Source of the DNA: Rossellomorea aquimaris
GTDB lineage: Bacteria; Bacillota; Bacilli; Bacillales; Bacillaceae_B
Direction: 5' to 3'
Length of the DNA stretch: 64,000 nucleotides
NCBI RefSeq assembly: GCF_008180865.1
Contig: NZ_VTEX01000001.1
Coordinates: 581,261 to 645,260, forward strand
Shown here: positions 1-9,558 of the stretch, in pieces
Numbering within the stretch: the first letter of the stretch is position 1
Layout of the letters: every line of letters starts with the position of its first letter
The notes under the pieces: model-generated
The model's input: the letters and a program-made list of their open reading frames with translations, nothing else
What the model was told of the DNA's origin: nothing
Database searches by the model: none
Position numbers and translations under genes: made by a program

Positions 1-625
1 AGCTCTTGCTGTAAATGCACAGGCTGGCAAAGGACTTCAAGTCATAGTTCAAGCCGCTAAAGAAATATTAAAAGAAAAGTTCGACCGCATGAAATCACGA
101 GGAATGAGACCCCGTGCCATAAGAGCCATGATTGTCGGTATTCCTAACGTAGGAAAATCCACATTAATCAATCGCCTGGCTAAGAAGAATATAGCGAAAA
201 CAGGAAATACTCCTGGAGTGACAAAAGCCCAGCAATGGATCAAAGTAGGAAAAGAGCTTGAACTGCTCGATACGCCGGGAATATTATGGCCCAAGTTTGA
301 AGATCCGCAAGTTGGATATAAGCTGGCATTGACCGGTGCCATTAAAGATACCATCCTGAATTTACAGGATATCGCCGTTTATGGTCTACGATTTCTTGAA
401 GAGCACTATCCAGAGCGATTAGAAGAGCGCTACGGCCTCGAAGAAATACCTGAAGAAGTAGTGGATAGTTTCGATAAAATCGGAGCTAAAAGAGGCTGTC
501 TGATGGCTGGTGGAGAAGTGAATTATGACAAGACATCTGAAATTATCGTACGTGACATTCGAAATGTACAATTAGGACCCATGACGTTTGACATCATTGG
601 TGAGACTGAGCGGGAGAGCGAATAA
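1..625 (+). CDS. rbgA: Ribosome biogenesis GTPase RbgA (YlqF), 3' part only
   Basis: This is the C-terminal 207 residues of a circularly permuted GTPase that helps mature the 50S ribosomal subunit. The reading frame is open from base 2, so the start and the permuted G4/G5 motifs lie outside the window. The G1 motif PNVGKST is at about 146-166 and the G3 motif DTPG at about 269-280, followed by the C-terminal helical domain that contacts 23S rRNA in this family. B. subtilis RbgA has about 282 residues, so roughly 75 are missing. In Bacillus this gene sits next to rnhB, as here, but a terminator separates the two. Identification is firm; only truncation by the window edge limits it. Confidence 0.96.
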   Translation, partial: ALAVNAQAGKGLQVIVQAAKEILKEKFDRMKSRGMRPRAIRAMIVGIPNVGKSTLINRLAKKNIAKTGNTPGVTKAQQWIKVGKELELLDTPGILWPKFEDPQVGYKLALTGAIKDTILNLQDIAVYGLRFLEEHYPERLEERYGLEEIPEEVVDSFDKIGAKRGCLMAGGEVNYDKTSEIIVRDIRNVQLGPMTFDIIGETERESE

Positions 626-626
626 A

Positions 627-675
627 AAAAGAGGCTGTAAAAAGAGGGGATCTCTTTTGCGCAGCCTCTTTATTT
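627..675 (+). terminator. Rho-independent terminator after rbgA
   Basis: AAAGAGGCTG (from 627) pairs with CAGCCTCTTT (662-671), and an inner AAAAGAG/CTCTTTT arm extends the stem. A short T-containing tract follows. It lies directly after the rbgA stop codon and before the rnhB ribosome binding site. Confidence 0.85.
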
Positions 676-711
676 ATGTGAAGTACATCCGATATAAATA
701 GGAGGAGCAAT

Positions 712-1482
712 TTGAATACAGTACATATGACCATTAAAGAAATAAGGGAATTCATCAAGTCTGCTTGTGCTCATGATCCGATTCTTGAGGAATTGAAGAA
801 GGACGAAAGAATTGGTGTCCAAAAACTATTAAAACAGATTGAACGCGAGCAGATGAAACGAGAGAAGGAAAGAGAAGAATTTGCCCTCCTTACTCAATAT
901 GAAAGAGAAATTCACCAGCAAGGATTCACCCACATTGCAGGAATCGATGAAGTGGGTAGAGGTCCTTTGGCAGGTCCTGTGGTAGCAGCTGCCGTCATTC
1001 TGCCCCATGACTTCTATTTGGCGGGATTAAATGATAGCAAGAAGATAACAGAAGCCAAAAGAGAAGATTTCTATGAATACATCATGGAACACGCAATATC
1101 TGTTGGGGTAGGAATGGTACATGCGGATGAAATTGATTCCATAAATATTTTTCAGGCTACAAAAAAGGCTATGAGTGAAGCGATCGTCAGCTTGCCGGTT
1201 CAACCTGAGTATTTACTGATCGATGCGATGAAAATTCAATCGCCTTTTCCGAGTCAGTCTATCATTAAAGGAGACTCGAAAAGTATATCCATCGCAGCAG
1301 CATCCATCATTGCCAAGGTGACACGTGACCGACTGATGAAGGAGTATGCAACCACCTATCCTGGGTATGCGTTTGAGAAGAATGCAGGATATGGAACAAA
1401 GGATCACTTAGGCGGGCTGGAGAAATTAGGAGTGACGCCGATTCATCGAAAGAGCTTTGCACCTGTGAAGGAGCTGCTTTAG
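712..1482 (+). CDS. rnhB: Ribonuclease HII
   Basis: RNase HII cuts the RNA strand of RNA-DNA hybrids and removes single ribonucleotides misincorporated in DNA. The 256-residue protein has the signature DEVGRGPLAGP with the metal-binding pair Asp79-Glu80, a third acidic residue in YLLIDAM (Asp171) and a fourth in KGDSKS (Asp188). About 70 residues precede the catalytic fold and are rich in Lys and Glu, as in the Bacillus enzyme. The start is a TTG with GGAGGAG eight to ten bases upstream; an ATG at 727 is an alternative that would remove five residues. Its own promoter was not identified. Confidence 0.95.
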   Translation: MNTVHMTIKEIREFIKSACAHDPILEELKKDERIGVQKLLKQIEREQMKREKEREEFALLTQYEREIHQQGFTHIAGIDEVGRGPLAGPVVAAAVILPHDFYLAGLNDSKKITEAKREDFYEYIMEHAISVGVGMVHADEIDSINIFQATKKAMSEAIVSLPVQPEYLLIDAMKIQSPFPSQSIIKGDSKSISIAAASIIAKVTRDRLMKEYATTYPGYAFEKNAGYGTKDHLGGLEKLGVTPIHRKSFAPVKELL

Positions 1483-1550
1483 ATTAGCAGCTTGTTGGAC
1501 TGTAGAAACAATGAATCGATTTTGATTCACAATGAACGGGAGACACGGAC

Positions 1551-3377
1551 ATGAGCCATATTCATGGTATTAACAGTAACCAGCCCATTGATCAAAAGCC
1601 CTTTTCCATTCAAAGTGGAAAAGTTCTATTTATCAGCGTCCATAAGCTGTTAGGAGAGGACAATGCATTAGTGTCAGCAAATGGTCACCGGTTTATTGCG
1701 AAAATGGAAGCGCCAATGGAAGCTGGAGAACGTTATTGGGTAGAAGTGAAACAATCTGAAAGTAGAGTAAGTCTACATCTAATCCCGAACCGTGGGCAGG
1801 CTGGATTAGAAATTGGAAAGCATGCATCAGCAAATCTATTACAGCATTTTTCCTTATCAACAAGTGGGAAAGAACTGAACGACTTTGTAATGGAGCTCAT
1901 GAAAAAAAGCATTCCGATTCATAAAGAGCTGCTATTATTCGGAGAGAAACATTTGAAAGGAAAAGATTCATCAGAAAATGTGAAAACCCTGGTTGAAATG
2001 GCTAAGAGGGACATGCCGCTTTCTGACAGGGTCTTTCTCTCGATGAGAGCGGGAACATCAACAGGCAGCCTTTTATCCATGCTAAATGAGCTGGCTTCAA
2101 AGTTAAGGGGAACTGGAAGGGATACGGACATACTTCATTTACTTACCGGGATCCAGAAACCGTTGAATAGGCTGGCGTCAGAAAGGCTTGTAATAAATGC
2201 ACTATCCAGCTTAGTTGATTCGTCCGGAACTTTCTCAAATCGTTTAGGTCATTTCGATCTATTGAAATCACTAGGAGTCTTTCCAAAAGAAATTCCCATG
2301 AATCAATGGAGGGAAGGGTTAAAGACAACGGTTCTAGAAGAGGTGAAACAGTCTTCACAAGAACAGTGGGAAAGAAAGATAGAGCTTCTAAGAACCAGAT
2401 TGGCGGATATTCCAGGTGCAGCACCGGGACAGCTTCGAAATGATCTGGATCAGCTTCTATCTACTAATATCGGCAAGGGTCAGGAATCTCATAAACTATC
2501 TGGTACTCAAATCGATAAATGGATTAATATTTTATTGAATTCAGAGACCGTCCTAAATGAAAAAACGGACAAGCCTTCCTTCCTGGCAGCTAAAGAGCTC
2601 ATGGGAGTGGTCGGGGAGGAAAAGTGGCGGTCCATTGAGATGAACTATATGAGGCTCTTTCAATCTTATGGGAGAGGCGCACCTTCATCGAACATGCAAC
2701 GGCTATTTCACAAACTGCACCTACAGATAGAACAAGAACTCACTCAGACGATCCGTGGAGAAGAACTGGCAAGGGTGTTGAAGAAAGTAATTGGAACGTT
2801 TGGGATTAACTTTGAAGCTCAGTTACAAAAAAACGGACAAGAGCTTCAGCAACATCCAACAATCAAGCAGCATCTCATTGGATTAAGTCAAAATCACCCA
2901 CTCGCAGATATTCGAATGCTAGCCGATGATCTTGTTCTCAAGATGAACCACCAAGTGCTTCAATCACAGGAGAGTTCTCCTTTTCTAACAATCGTACAAC
3001 AATTCCCTTTTTCTCTATTTGGACAGAGCACCGATATCACCCTTCAATGGACAGGGAAAGAGAAAGAAAAAGAAAAAGGTGTGATTGATGGAGACTACTG
3101 CCGGGTTTTATTTTTATTAGAGCTGGATATCATGAAAGAGACATTAATCGATATGCAGGTTCAAAACCGAGTGGTCTCCTTGACTATCTGGAATGACCAC
3201 CCAAACGCCGAGAGAATGTCCAGATCATTTATTCCTGGATTAAAAGAAGGTCTGGAAAAGCTGGACTATCAATTATCCATGATAAAGGTGAAAGCTCCGG
3301 ATAAGCAAGTTGAGCTTTCTGATAAAATCAATGCAGAACGCTTAAAAATGTTTTCGGGAGTTGATTTAAAGATATGA
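1551..3377 (+). CDS. ylqG: YlqG, orphan FliK-like protein (hook-length control C-terminal fold)
   Basis: A 608-residue protein matching B. subtilis YlqG by position and partner. The long N-terminal and middle part is hydrophilic and not recognisable. The last ~110 residues (after the Lys/Glu run near 502-507) look like the C-terminal domain of flagellar hook-length control proteins, which in FliK binds the FlhB cytoplasmic domain. No signal peptide or membrane segment is seen. It overlaps ylqH by four bases (ATGA), so translation is probably coupled. The true fliK of the fla/che operon is separate (22487-23734). Its function is not established; the FliK resemblance is my reading of sequence and context. 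GGGAG lies upstream of the ATG start. Confidence 0.8.
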   Translation: MSHIHGINSNQPIDQKPFSIQSGKVLFISVHKLLGEDNALVSANGHRFIAKMEAPMEAGERYWVEVKQSESRVSLHLIPNRGQAGLEIGKHASANLLQHFSLSTSGKELNDFVMELMKKSIPIHKELLLFGEKHLKGKDSSENVKTLVEMAKRDMPLSDRVFLSMRAGTSTGSLLSMLNELASKLRGTGRDTDILHLLTGIQKPLNRLASERLVINALSSLVDSSGTFSNRLGHFDLLKSLGVFPKEIPMNQWREGLKTTVLEEVKQSSQEQWERKIELLRTRLADIPGAAPGQLRNDLDQLLSTNIGKGQESHKLSGTQIDKWINILLNSETVLNEKTDKPSFLAAKELMGVVGEEKWRSIEMNYMRLFQSYGRGAPSSNMQRLFHKLHLQIEQELTQTIRGEELARVLKKVIGTFGINFEAQLQKNGQELQQHPTIKQHLIGLSQNHPLADIRMLADDLVLKMNHQVLQSQESSPFLTIVQQFPFSLFGQSTDITLQWTGKEKEKEKGVIDGDYCRVLFLLELDIMKETLIDMQVQNRVVSLTIWNDHPNAERMSRSFIPGLKEGLEKLDYQLSMIKVKAPDKQVELSDKINAERLKMFSGVDLKI

Positions 3378-3655
3378 AAAACCCTCATGAGAGAAAAGAA
3401 GCGATTGCTTTAGGCTACAATCAAAATAGTGAATCAGCTCCAAAGGTCCTTGCTAAAGGGAAGGGAATCATTGCTGATAACATCTTGGCTCAAGCAAAAG
3501 ACCATCAAATACCGGTACAAGAAGATAAGAGCTTACTTTCTCTTCTTGGGAACCTGGATGTAGGAGAATCAATACCTGAAGAATTATATGGCGCTGTAGC
3601 GGAGGTTTTTGCTTTTATCTACCGATTAGATCGGGATATAGAGGGAAAGGGATAA
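3374..3655 (+). CDS. ylqH: YlqH, stand-alone FlhB C-terminal-domain-like protein
   Basis: A 93-residue protein resembling only the cytoplasmic C-terminal domain of FlhB-type export-switch proteins. It has ALGYN, KVLAKGKGIIAD and an ending VAEVFAFIYRLD that parallels the FlhB ending AEILAYVYRI seen in this window at 32836. It has none of FlhB's membrane helices. The autocleavage motif NPTH of FlhB is absent, since the fragment begins downstream of it; the KED-like loop QEDKSLLSLL is present. It starts inside the ylqG stop codon. Pairing a FliK-like with an FlhB-C-like protein suggests the two bind each other, but the role is unknown. Confidence 0.85.
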   Translation: MKNPHERKEAIALGYNQNSESAPKVLAKGKGIIADNILAQAKDHQIPVQEDKSLLSLLGNLDVGESIPEELYGAVAEVFAFIYRLDRDIEGKG

Positions 3656-3908
3656 TTTCTTTCTAATATACACCAAGTCACAAAACGGCATGGCACGGAT
3701 TAGAATAGTAAATTATATTTTTTAAGAATAATAATTTCAAGGATAATCCCTTCAAGAACAATGGAACATATGGAGTAATTCTACTATTTTAAGTTCAGAA
3801 TTTTAAAATTAATATAATATTTTTAGCATAATGGTAGACAGATATACTGTCATTTTATACAATGAAAGCGCAGTCTATTTTTTGAAGAGTTTGATAGGAG
3901 GATGGAAA
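3656..3908. other. AT-rich spacer upstream of sucC
   Basis: No coding sequence is supported here. The segment is very AT-rich, contains a likely -10 box near 3813 and ends in the sucC ribosome binding site. I saw no clear terminator hairpin for ylqGH. Confidence 0.6.
3790..3818 (+). promoter_or_regulatory. Possible SigA promoter for sucCD
   Basis: TATAAT at 3813-3818 is a perfect -10 box. Seventeen bases upstream is TAAGTT (3790-3795), a poor -35. The AT-rich surroundings make chance matches likely, so this is tentative. Confidence 0.4.
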
Positions 3909-5069
3909 ATGAATATCCATGAATATCAAGGTAAAGAAATCCTCAGAAATTACGGGGTATCCGTACCAAATGGTAAAGTGGCTTTTACAGCTGAAGAGGC
4001 AGTAGAAGCGGCGAAGACATTAGATTCCAGCGTGTATGTAGTGAAAGCTCAAATCCATGCAGGTGGTCGAGGTAAAGCTGGCGGAGTTAAAATCGCTAAA
4101 AGCCTGGACGAAGTGCGTACATATGCAGATGAGTTAATCGGTAAAACTTTAGTAACTCACCAAACAGGTCCTGAAGGTAAGGAAGTAAAGCGCTTACTTA
4201 TTGAAGAAGGCTGTGATATTAAGAAAGAATATTACGTAGGTCTGGTACTCGACCGCGCGACTTCCCAAGTTGTCCTGATGGCTTCTGAAGAAGGCGGAAC
4301 AGAAATCGAAGAAGTAGCAGAAGAAACACCGGAAAAAATCTTTAAAGAATATATTGATCCAGTTGTTGGATTGACAGGTTTCCAAGCGAGACGTATTGCA
4401 TTCAATATCAATATCCCTCAAAAACTTGTTGGAAAAGCAGCTAAGTTCATGATGGGTCTTTACAACGTGTACGTCCAAAAGGATGCTTCTATTGTTGAAA
4501 TCAATCCTTTAGTTGTAACAGGTGATGGAGACGTAATGGCATTGGATGCGAAGTTCAACTTCGATTCAAATGCATTATACCGTCAAAAAGATGTGATTGA
4601 ATTACGAGATCTTGAAGAAGAAGATGCAAAAGAAATCGAAGCTTCTAAATATGACCTAAGCTACATTTCCCTGGACGGAAATATCGGTTGTATGGTTAAC
4701 GGAGCCGGTCTTGCCATGGCAACGATGGACATCGTAAAGCATTACGGCGGAGATCCCGCTAACTTCCTTGATGTTGGGGGCGGTGCGACAGCGGAAAAGG
4801 TAACAGAAGCATTTAAAATCATTCTTTCTGATGAAAACGTTAAAGGTATATTCGTCAATATCTTCGGTGGAATCATGAAATGTGATGTTATTGCAACAGG
4901 CGTTGTAGAAGCAGCTAAGCAAATCGGTCTTCAAGTTCCACTTGTGGTTCGTCTTGAAGGTACAAATGTTGACTTAGGGAAAGAAATCCTTAATAAATCA
5001 GGATTGAATATCATCGCAGCTGAATCTATGGCGGACGGCGCACAAAAAATCGTTGAGCAAGTAGGCTGA
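3909..5069 (+). CDS. sucC: Succinyl-CoA ligase [ADP-forming] subunit beta
   Basis: The beta subunit of the TCA-cycle enzyme that converts succinyl-CoA to succinate with substrate-level phosphorylation. The 386 residues begin [12 protein letters not shown] with an N-terminal ATP-grasp domain; the glycine-rich AGGRGKAGG loop lies near residues 47-55. The C-terminal CoA-ligase part carries [15 protein letters not shown] and NIFGGI. AGGAGG at 3897-3902 fixes the ATG at 3909. An in-frame ATG at 3831 would add 26 residues unlike the family and lacks a ribosome binding site. It is followed 16 bases later by sucD, forming the usual two-gene operon. Confidence 0.97.
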   Translation: MNIHEYQGKEILRNYGVSVPNGKVAFTAEEAVEAAKTLDSSVYVVKAQIHAGGRGKAGGVKIAKSLDEVRTYADELIGKTLVTHQTGPEGKEVKRLLIEEGCDIKKEYYVGLVLDRATSQVVLMASEEGGTEIEEVAEETPEKIFKEYIDPVVGLTGFQARRIAFNINIPQKLVGKAAKFMMGLYNVYVQKDASIVEINPLVVTGDGDVMALDAKFNFDSNALYRQKDVIELRDLEEEDAKEIEASKYDLSYISLDGNIGCMVNGAGLAMATMDIVKHYGGDPANFLDVGGGATAEKVTEAFKIILSDENVKGIFVNIFGGIMKCDVIATGVVEAAKQIGLQVPLVVRLEGTNVDLGKEILNKSGLNIIAAESMADGAQKIVEQVG

Positions 5070-5085
5070 GAAAGGCGGGGGACTA

Positions 5086-5988
5086 ATGAGCGTATTTATT
5101 AATAAAGATACCAAGGTTGTTGTACAAGGGATTACAGGATCAACAGCTCTTTTCCATACGAAGCAAATGCTTGAATACGGTACACAAATCGTGGCAGGTG
5201 TAACACCTGGAAAAGGCGGAACTGAGGTTGAAGGCGTACCTGTTTTCAATACAGTTGAAGAAGCAAAGAAAGCAACTGGCGTAAATGCATCCGTCATTTA
5301 TGTTCCTGCTCAGTTTGCAGCAGATGCAATCATGGAAGCGGTAGATGCCGAGCTTGATTTGGCAATCTGTATTACTGAACATATCCCGGTATTGGATATG
5401 GTGAAGGTTAAGCGTTATATGGAAGGCAAAAAAACACGTCTTGTAGGACCGAACTGTCCAGGAGTCATCACTCCTGAAGAGTGTAAAATCGGGATCATGC
5501 CTGGTTACATCCATACGAAAGGTCATGTAGGGGTTGTTTCACGCTCTGGTACACTTACGTATGAAGCAGTTCACCAGCTTTCACAAGCGGGAATCGGTCA
5601 ATCAACGGCAGTCGGTATCGGTGGAGACCCTGTGAACGGAACAGACTTTATCGATGTATTGAAAGCATTCAATGATGATGAAGATACGTATGCCGTCATC
5701 ATGATCGGTGAAATCGGCGGTACTGCTGAAGAAGAAGCTGCAGAATGGGTTAAAGCCAACATGACTAAGCCTGTAGTAGGATTCATTGGTGGACGTACAG
5801 CTCCTCCAGGAAAACGTATGGGCCATGCAGGAGCGATCATTTCAGGTGGTAAAGGGACAGCTGATGAGAAGATTCGCGTTATGAATGAATGCGGAATTCA
5901 AGTTGCTCCTACACCTTCAGATATGGGCGAAACATTAATAAAGGTTCTTAAAGAAGAAGGAATCTTAGATAAGTGTAAAACTCATTAA
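5086..5988 (+). CDS. sucD: Succinyl-CoA ligase [ADP-forming] subunit alpha
   Basis: The alpha subunit binds CoA through an N-terminal Rossmann fold ([12 protein letters not shown] near residues 14-25) and carries the phosphohistidine intermediate. The active-site His is in MGHAGAI at about residue 247, matching His246 of the E. coli enzyme. The 300-residue length is normal. It lies 16 bases after sucC with a G-rich ribosome binding site, so the two subunits are made together. A strong hairpin terminator follows the stop codon. Confidence 0.97.
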   Translation: MSVFINKDTKVVVQGITGSTALFHTKQMLEYGTQIVAGVTPGKGGTEVEGVPVFNTVEEAKKATGVNASVIYVPAQFAADAIMEAVDAELDLAICITEHIPVLDMVKVKRYMEGKKTRLVGPNCPGVITPEECKIGIMPGYIHTKGHVGVVSRSGTLTYEAVHQLSQAGIGQSTAVGIGGDPVNGTDFIDVLKAFNDDEDTYAVIMIGEIGGTAEEEAAEWVKANMTKPVVGFIGGRTAPPGKRMGHAGAIISGGKGTADEKIRVMNECGIQVAPTPSDMGETLIKVLKEEGILDKCKTH

Positions 5989-5997
5989 TCATGTATT

Positions 5998-6034
5998 GAG
6001 ACTGATGGCATTCAAGCTATCAGTCTCAGTTTTA
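5998..6034 (+). terminator. Rho-independent terminator after sucCD
   Basis: GAGACTGATGGC (5998-6009) pairs with GCTATCAGTCTC (6016-6027) with one mismatch and a six-base loop. A T-rich tract follows. Confidence 0.85.
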
Positions 6035-6067
6035 TATTCTCTATTAAACATATTCAGGAGGTAATAA

Positions 6068-6943
6068 ATGAAAGAACATCGTCATATTCTATTTCATATT
6101 CATCATTGTCGGGGAATTGGATTGAAAGGAACAAAAAGAATACTAGAATCCCTCCAGAAATTACACTCTATCTTTGATTTATCCCCTTCCACTCTTCAAC
6201 AGATAACCCTTTCTACAGCTGTCAATTCAGAACTCTTCTATAAAGATCTTCATTCATTTAATTCAGACCGATACAAAAAGCTTTATTCGGAAAATGATGT
6301 AGACTGGATCACACTTTTGGACGAAGACTACCCTGCTCTGCTAAGAAACGTATTCGATCCCCCCTTTCTTCTCTTCTTAAAAGGAAACGGGAATCTCCTT
6401 CATGCTCCAACGAAATTGGCTATTATCGGTTCGAGAAATGCCACCACTTATACAGATGAAATTCTTCGCGATATGATTCCGCAACTGGTGAAGAAAGAGG
6501 TAGTCATTGTAAGTGGCCTGGCGCAAGGTGCCGATACGGTGGCTCATAACGAAACGATTCAATCAGGAGGTCAAACGATAGGTGTCCTTGGTGGAGGTTT
6601 TAACCACATTTATCCGAAGCAAAATGAAGGACTGGCCCGTTATATGATGAAGCACCAGCTTCTCCTATCTGAATATCCCCCTTATATTAGACCTGAAAAA
6701 TGGCACTTTCCCTTTAGAAATAGAATCATCAGCGGTCTTTCCAATGCAGTTCTTGTTACGGAAGCAAGAAAAAAGAGCGGAACATTCATCACCGCTGATT
6801 ATGCATTAAATGAAGGAAGAGAAGTATTGTGTATACCAGGATCCATATATGAGCCGTTAGCAGAAGGAACCAACAGTCTGATCCAGGAAGGTGCAAGGAT
6901 GGTCTTATCAATAGAAGATATTTTTTCGGAACTGGGAGTATAA
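6068..6943 (+). CDS. dprA: DNA processing protein DprA (Smf)
   Basis: DprA protects incoming single-stranded DNA during natural transformation and loads RecA onto it. The 291-residue protein has the DprA Rossmann-like core: IIGSRNAT, VSGLAQGADTVAH, VLGGGFNHIYP, FPFRNRIISGLS and VTEARKKSGTFITADYAL, ending in GTNSLIQEGA. An N-terminal helical segment (about 1-100) precedes it. B. subtilis DprA is 297 residues, so no long C-terminal winged helix is expected. AGGAGG upstream of the ATG supports the start. Like its B. subtilis orthologue it lies between sucD and topA. Its presence shows that part of a competence apparatus is encoded, not that the strain is transformable. Confidence 0.95.
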   Translation: MKEHRHILFHIHHCRGIGLKGTKRILESLQKLHSIFDLSPSTLQQITLSTAVNSELFYKDLHSFNSDRYKKLYSENDVDWITLLDEDYPALLRNVFDPPFLLFLKGNGNLLHAPTKLAIIGSRNATTYTDEILRDMIPQLVKKEVVIVSGLAQGADTVAHNETIQSGGQTIGVLGGGFNHIYPKQNEGLARYMMKHQLLLSEYPPYIRPEKWHFPFRNRIISGLSNAVLVTEARKKSGTFITADYALNEGREVLCIPGSIYEPLAEGTNSLIQEGARMVLSIEDIFSELGV

Positions 6944-7060
6944 ATTAGGAAAATATGATATAGAATCTTTTAATAACGTAGGGTTTTTCCCATGATTGAT
7001 TGAATAATTACAAGTTATTTATACAAAATGGTTGCAATTATTGTGAAACTGTTATACATT

Positions 7061-7088
7061 TTGCAACAGGTATCTAAAACTATATATA
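7061..7088 (+). promoter_or_regulatory. Possible SigA promoter for topA
   Basis: TTGCAA (7061-7066) is followed after 16 bases by TATATA (7083-7088). A second TTGCAA/TATACA pair with 15-base spacing lies just upstream (7032-7058). Either would give a leader of roughly 150-180 bases. Confidence 0.45.
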
Positions 7089-7157
7089 AGAGAAATAAAT
7101 CGTTAAAAGTAGTGATTATCTACACTGATATCAATTCTATACCTATGTGAATGAAAG

Positions 7158-7171
7158 TGTAAACGTTTCCG
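7158..7171 (+). promoter_or_regulatory. Candidate cre (CcpA) operator upstream of topA
   Basis: TGTAAACGTTTCCG matches the catabolite-responsive-element consensus TGWAARCGYTWNCW at 13 of 14 positions. It lies downstream of the candidate topA promoter and about 73 bases before the start codon, a roadblock-type position. No binding data are available. Confidence 0.4.
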
Positions 7172-7243
7172 TTTCACTTGGATCATAAACATTCCAAGGT
7201 GCTATAAACAGTGATTATTTCCCTCTTTAAGGAGGCTTATTGG

Positions 7244-9319
7244 ATGGCAGATTATTTAGTAATAGTAGAGTCGCCGGCAAAGGCGAAAACAATTGAGCGT
7301 TATTTAGGAAAAAAATATAAGGTCAGGGCTTCAATGGGCCACGTCAGAGACTTACCGAAGAGTCAAATGGGCGTAGATGTAGAAAACGAATTTGAACCCA
7401 AGTATATAACGATACGCGGTAAAGGCCCTGTATTAAAAGAATTGAAAACCGCAGCAAAAAAAGTCAAAAGAATCTTCCTCGCGGCTGACCCCGACAGAGA
7501 AGGAGAAGCCATTGCCTGGCATTTGGCTCACAGCCTGGACATGGATACCACTTCCGACTGTCGTGTGGTATTTAATGAGATTACGAAGGATGCGATTAAA
7601 GAGTCTTTTAAGCATCCACGCGCGATCAACATGGATTTAGTCGATGCTCAGCAGGCACGCAGGATTTTAGATCGATTAGTGGGTTACAACATCAGCCCGC
7701 TCCTTTGGAAGAAAGTTAAAAAAGGTCTGAGTGCAGGGAGAGTGCAATCCGTCGCACTAAGATTAATTATTGACCGGGAAAATGAAATCAAAGGCTTTAC
7801 TCCAGAAGAGTACTGGTCAATAGAAGCTGAATTCACTAAAGGGAACGATACATTCCAGGCATCGTTTTACGGAATGGACGGTAAGAAGGTTGAATTGAAG
7901 ACCGAAGAAGATGTGAAAGAAGTGCTTGGTAAAGTAAAAGGGAAGTCCTTTGAAATTAACAAAGTAACAAAAAAGGAAAGAAAACGAAATCCTGCTCCGC
8001 CATTTACCACTTCTTCACTACAACAGGAAGCAGCGAGAAAATTAAATTTCCGTGCAAAGAAAACCATGATGCTTGCCCAACAATTATATGAAGGAATTGA
8101 AATGGGGAAAGAAGGCACGGTTGGTTTTATTACTTATATGAGAACCGACTCGACTCGTATTTCTGAAGTGGCTCAAAAAGAAGCGAACGAATACATCGTC
8201 AATAAATATGGAAATGATTTTGTTAAACTGTCTGAGCGTAAAGAGAAAAAACAACAAAAATCTCAAGATGCCCACGAGGCCGTCCGTCCAACAAGTACAT
8301 TAAGGGATCCGGCTTCAGTGAAAGAATTTCTTTCAAGAGATCAATACAGACTTTATAAATTGATTTGGGAACGATTTGTAGCAAGTGAAATGTCCCCGGC
8401 AATAATGGATACGATGAGTGTTGATATTGTAAATGGTTCAGTCATGTTTAGAGCAACAGGCTCTAAAGTGAAGTTTCCAGGCTTTATGAAAGTGTATGTT
8501 GAAGGATCTGATGATCAGAAAGAAGAAAAAGATAATCTTCTACCAGCCTTGGAAGAAAATGATAAAGTGAAAAGTGAAAGCATCGACCCAAATCAGCACT
8601 TCACTCAACCACCACCAAGGTATACAGAAGCAAGGCTCGTTAAGACCCTTGAAGAACTGGGTATTGGCCGGCCTTCCACATATGCCCCGACTCTCGATAC
8701 AATTCAACGAAGAGGCTATGTAACACTGGATAATAAGCGTTTCATCCCGACTGAACTGGGGGAAATCGTCTTAGAACTGGTGAGAGAGTTCTTCCCGGAT
8801 ATCATTGACGTCGAGTTTACGGCAAACATGGAGCGGAGCTTGGATGATATTGAAGACGGCAATGTGAAGTGGGAAAGAATCATCGACCGCTTTTATCAGG
8901 ATTTTGAAAAACATTTAGAAAAAGCGGAAAATGAGATGGAAAAAATCGAAATCCGCGATGAACCTGCCGGTGAAGATTGTGAAGAATGCGGACATCCAAT
9001 GGTATTTAAAATGGGTCGATATGGAAAGTTCATGGCTTGCAGTAATTTTCCTGACTGCAGAAATACTAAGCCGATCGTCAAGGAAATCGGTGTGAAATGT
9101 CCAAAATGTGAAAAAGGTAATATCATCGAACGAAAAAGCAAGAAGAAGCGTATTTTCTACGGTTGTGACCAATATCCTGAATGTGACTTCTTATCATGGG
9201 ATAAGCCGATTGAACGTAAATGTCCGAAGTGCTCAGAATTACTTGTAGAGAAAAAGCTTAAAAAAGGTAATCAAATTCAATGTACGAATTGTGATTATAA
9301 AGAAGAACCTCAGAAATAG
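7244..9319 (+). CDS. topA: DNA topoisomerase I
   Basis: A type IA topoisomerase that relaxes negative supercoils by passing one strand through a transient nick. The 691-residue length equals the B. subtilis enzyme. The N-terminal TOPRIM domain has [17 protein letters not shown] and [13 protein letters not shown]. The catalytic Tyr is about residue 298 in [12 protein letters not shown]. Three C-terminal Cys4 zinc-ribbon repeats follow (starting CEEC near 579, CPKC near 616, CPKC near 659). AAGGAGG precedes the ATG at 7244; an in-frame ATG at 7211 would add 11 unrelated residues. A strong terminator follows, so topA is probably transcribed alone. Confidence 0.97.
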   Translation: MADYLVIVESPAKAKTIERYLGKKYKVRASMGHVRDLPKSQMGVDVENEFEPKYITIRGKGPVLKELKTAAKKVKRIFLAADPDREGEAIAWHLAHSLDMDTTSDCRVVFNEITKDAIKESFKHPRAINMDLVDAQQARRILDRLVGYNISPLLWKKVKKGLSAGRVQSVALRLIIDRENEIKGFTPEEYWSIEAEFTKGNDTFQASFYGMDGKKVELKTEEDVKEVLGKVKGKSFEINKVTKKERKRNPAPPFTTSSLQQEAARKLNFRAKKTMMLAQQLYEGIEMGKEGTVGFITYMRTDSTRISEVAQKEANEYIVNKYGNDFVKLSERKEKKQQKSQDAHEAVRPTSTLRDPASVKEFLSRDQYRLYKLIWERFVASEMSPAIMDTMSVDIVNGSVMFRATGSKVKFPGFMKVYVEGSDDQKEEKDNLLPALEENDKVKSESIDPNQHFTQPPPRYTEARLVKTLEELGIGRPSTYAPTLDTIQRRGYVTLDNKRFIPTELGEIVLELVREFFPDIIDVEFTANMERSLDDIEDGNVKWERIIDRFYQDFEKHLEKAENEMEKIEIRDEPAGEDCEECGHPMVFKMGRYGKFMACSNFPDCRNTKPIVKEIGVKCPKCEKGNIIERKSKKKRIFYGCDQYPECDFLSWDKPIERKCPKCSELLVEKKLKKGNQIQCTNCDYKEEPQK

Positions 9320-9388
9320 TGTGAGTTTCCTATTCCTCTGATCAATAAAAAAGATTGATTGTTGAACAATGAACTTATACAATGTAAC

Positions 9389-9446
9389 AAGGGACTGTCC
9401 CAACAGGTGATTTCTCTATTATCTGTTGGGTCAGCCCTTTTCTGTT
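9389..9446 (+). terminator. Terminator between topA and trmFO
   Basis: A long stem: AAGGG-CTG-CCCAACAG on the 5' side (9389-9406) pairs with CTGTTGGG-CAGCCCTT on the 3' side (9423-9440), with a T-rich tail. The remaining spacer up to 9558 is AT-rich; a TACAAT at 9511 could be a trmFO -10 box, but I see no good -35. Confidence 0.85.
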
Positions 9447-9558
9447 TGCATTTAGTCAGTAGGACAAATTCTCAATATGCTTTTGTCTTTTTTATCTTTG
9501 TGCATTGGTGTACAATACAATTTGGTTAAGAGGATCGATTTACAGGAGGTTTATATAG

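Larger units (their letters stand above)
6944..7243. other. dprA-topA intergenic region
   Basis: No gene is supported. The region is AT-rich and holds a plausible promoter (7061-7088), a cre-like operator (7158-7171) and the topA ribosome binding site. No clear dprA terminator was seen. Confidence 0.6.

Noticed and set aside
3690..3710. TGGCACG sequence resembling the -24 part of a SigL (sigma-54) promoter upstream of sucC
   Set aside because: The -12 element (TTGC) is absent at the required spacing and no activator gene is nearby.
5140..5526. 128-codon minus-strand frame opposite sucD
   Set aside because: Shadow of sucD: no ribosome binding site, no known domain, and the sense frame is fully conserved. 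The same applies to other long antisense frames, such as those opposite infB, fliH and cheA.
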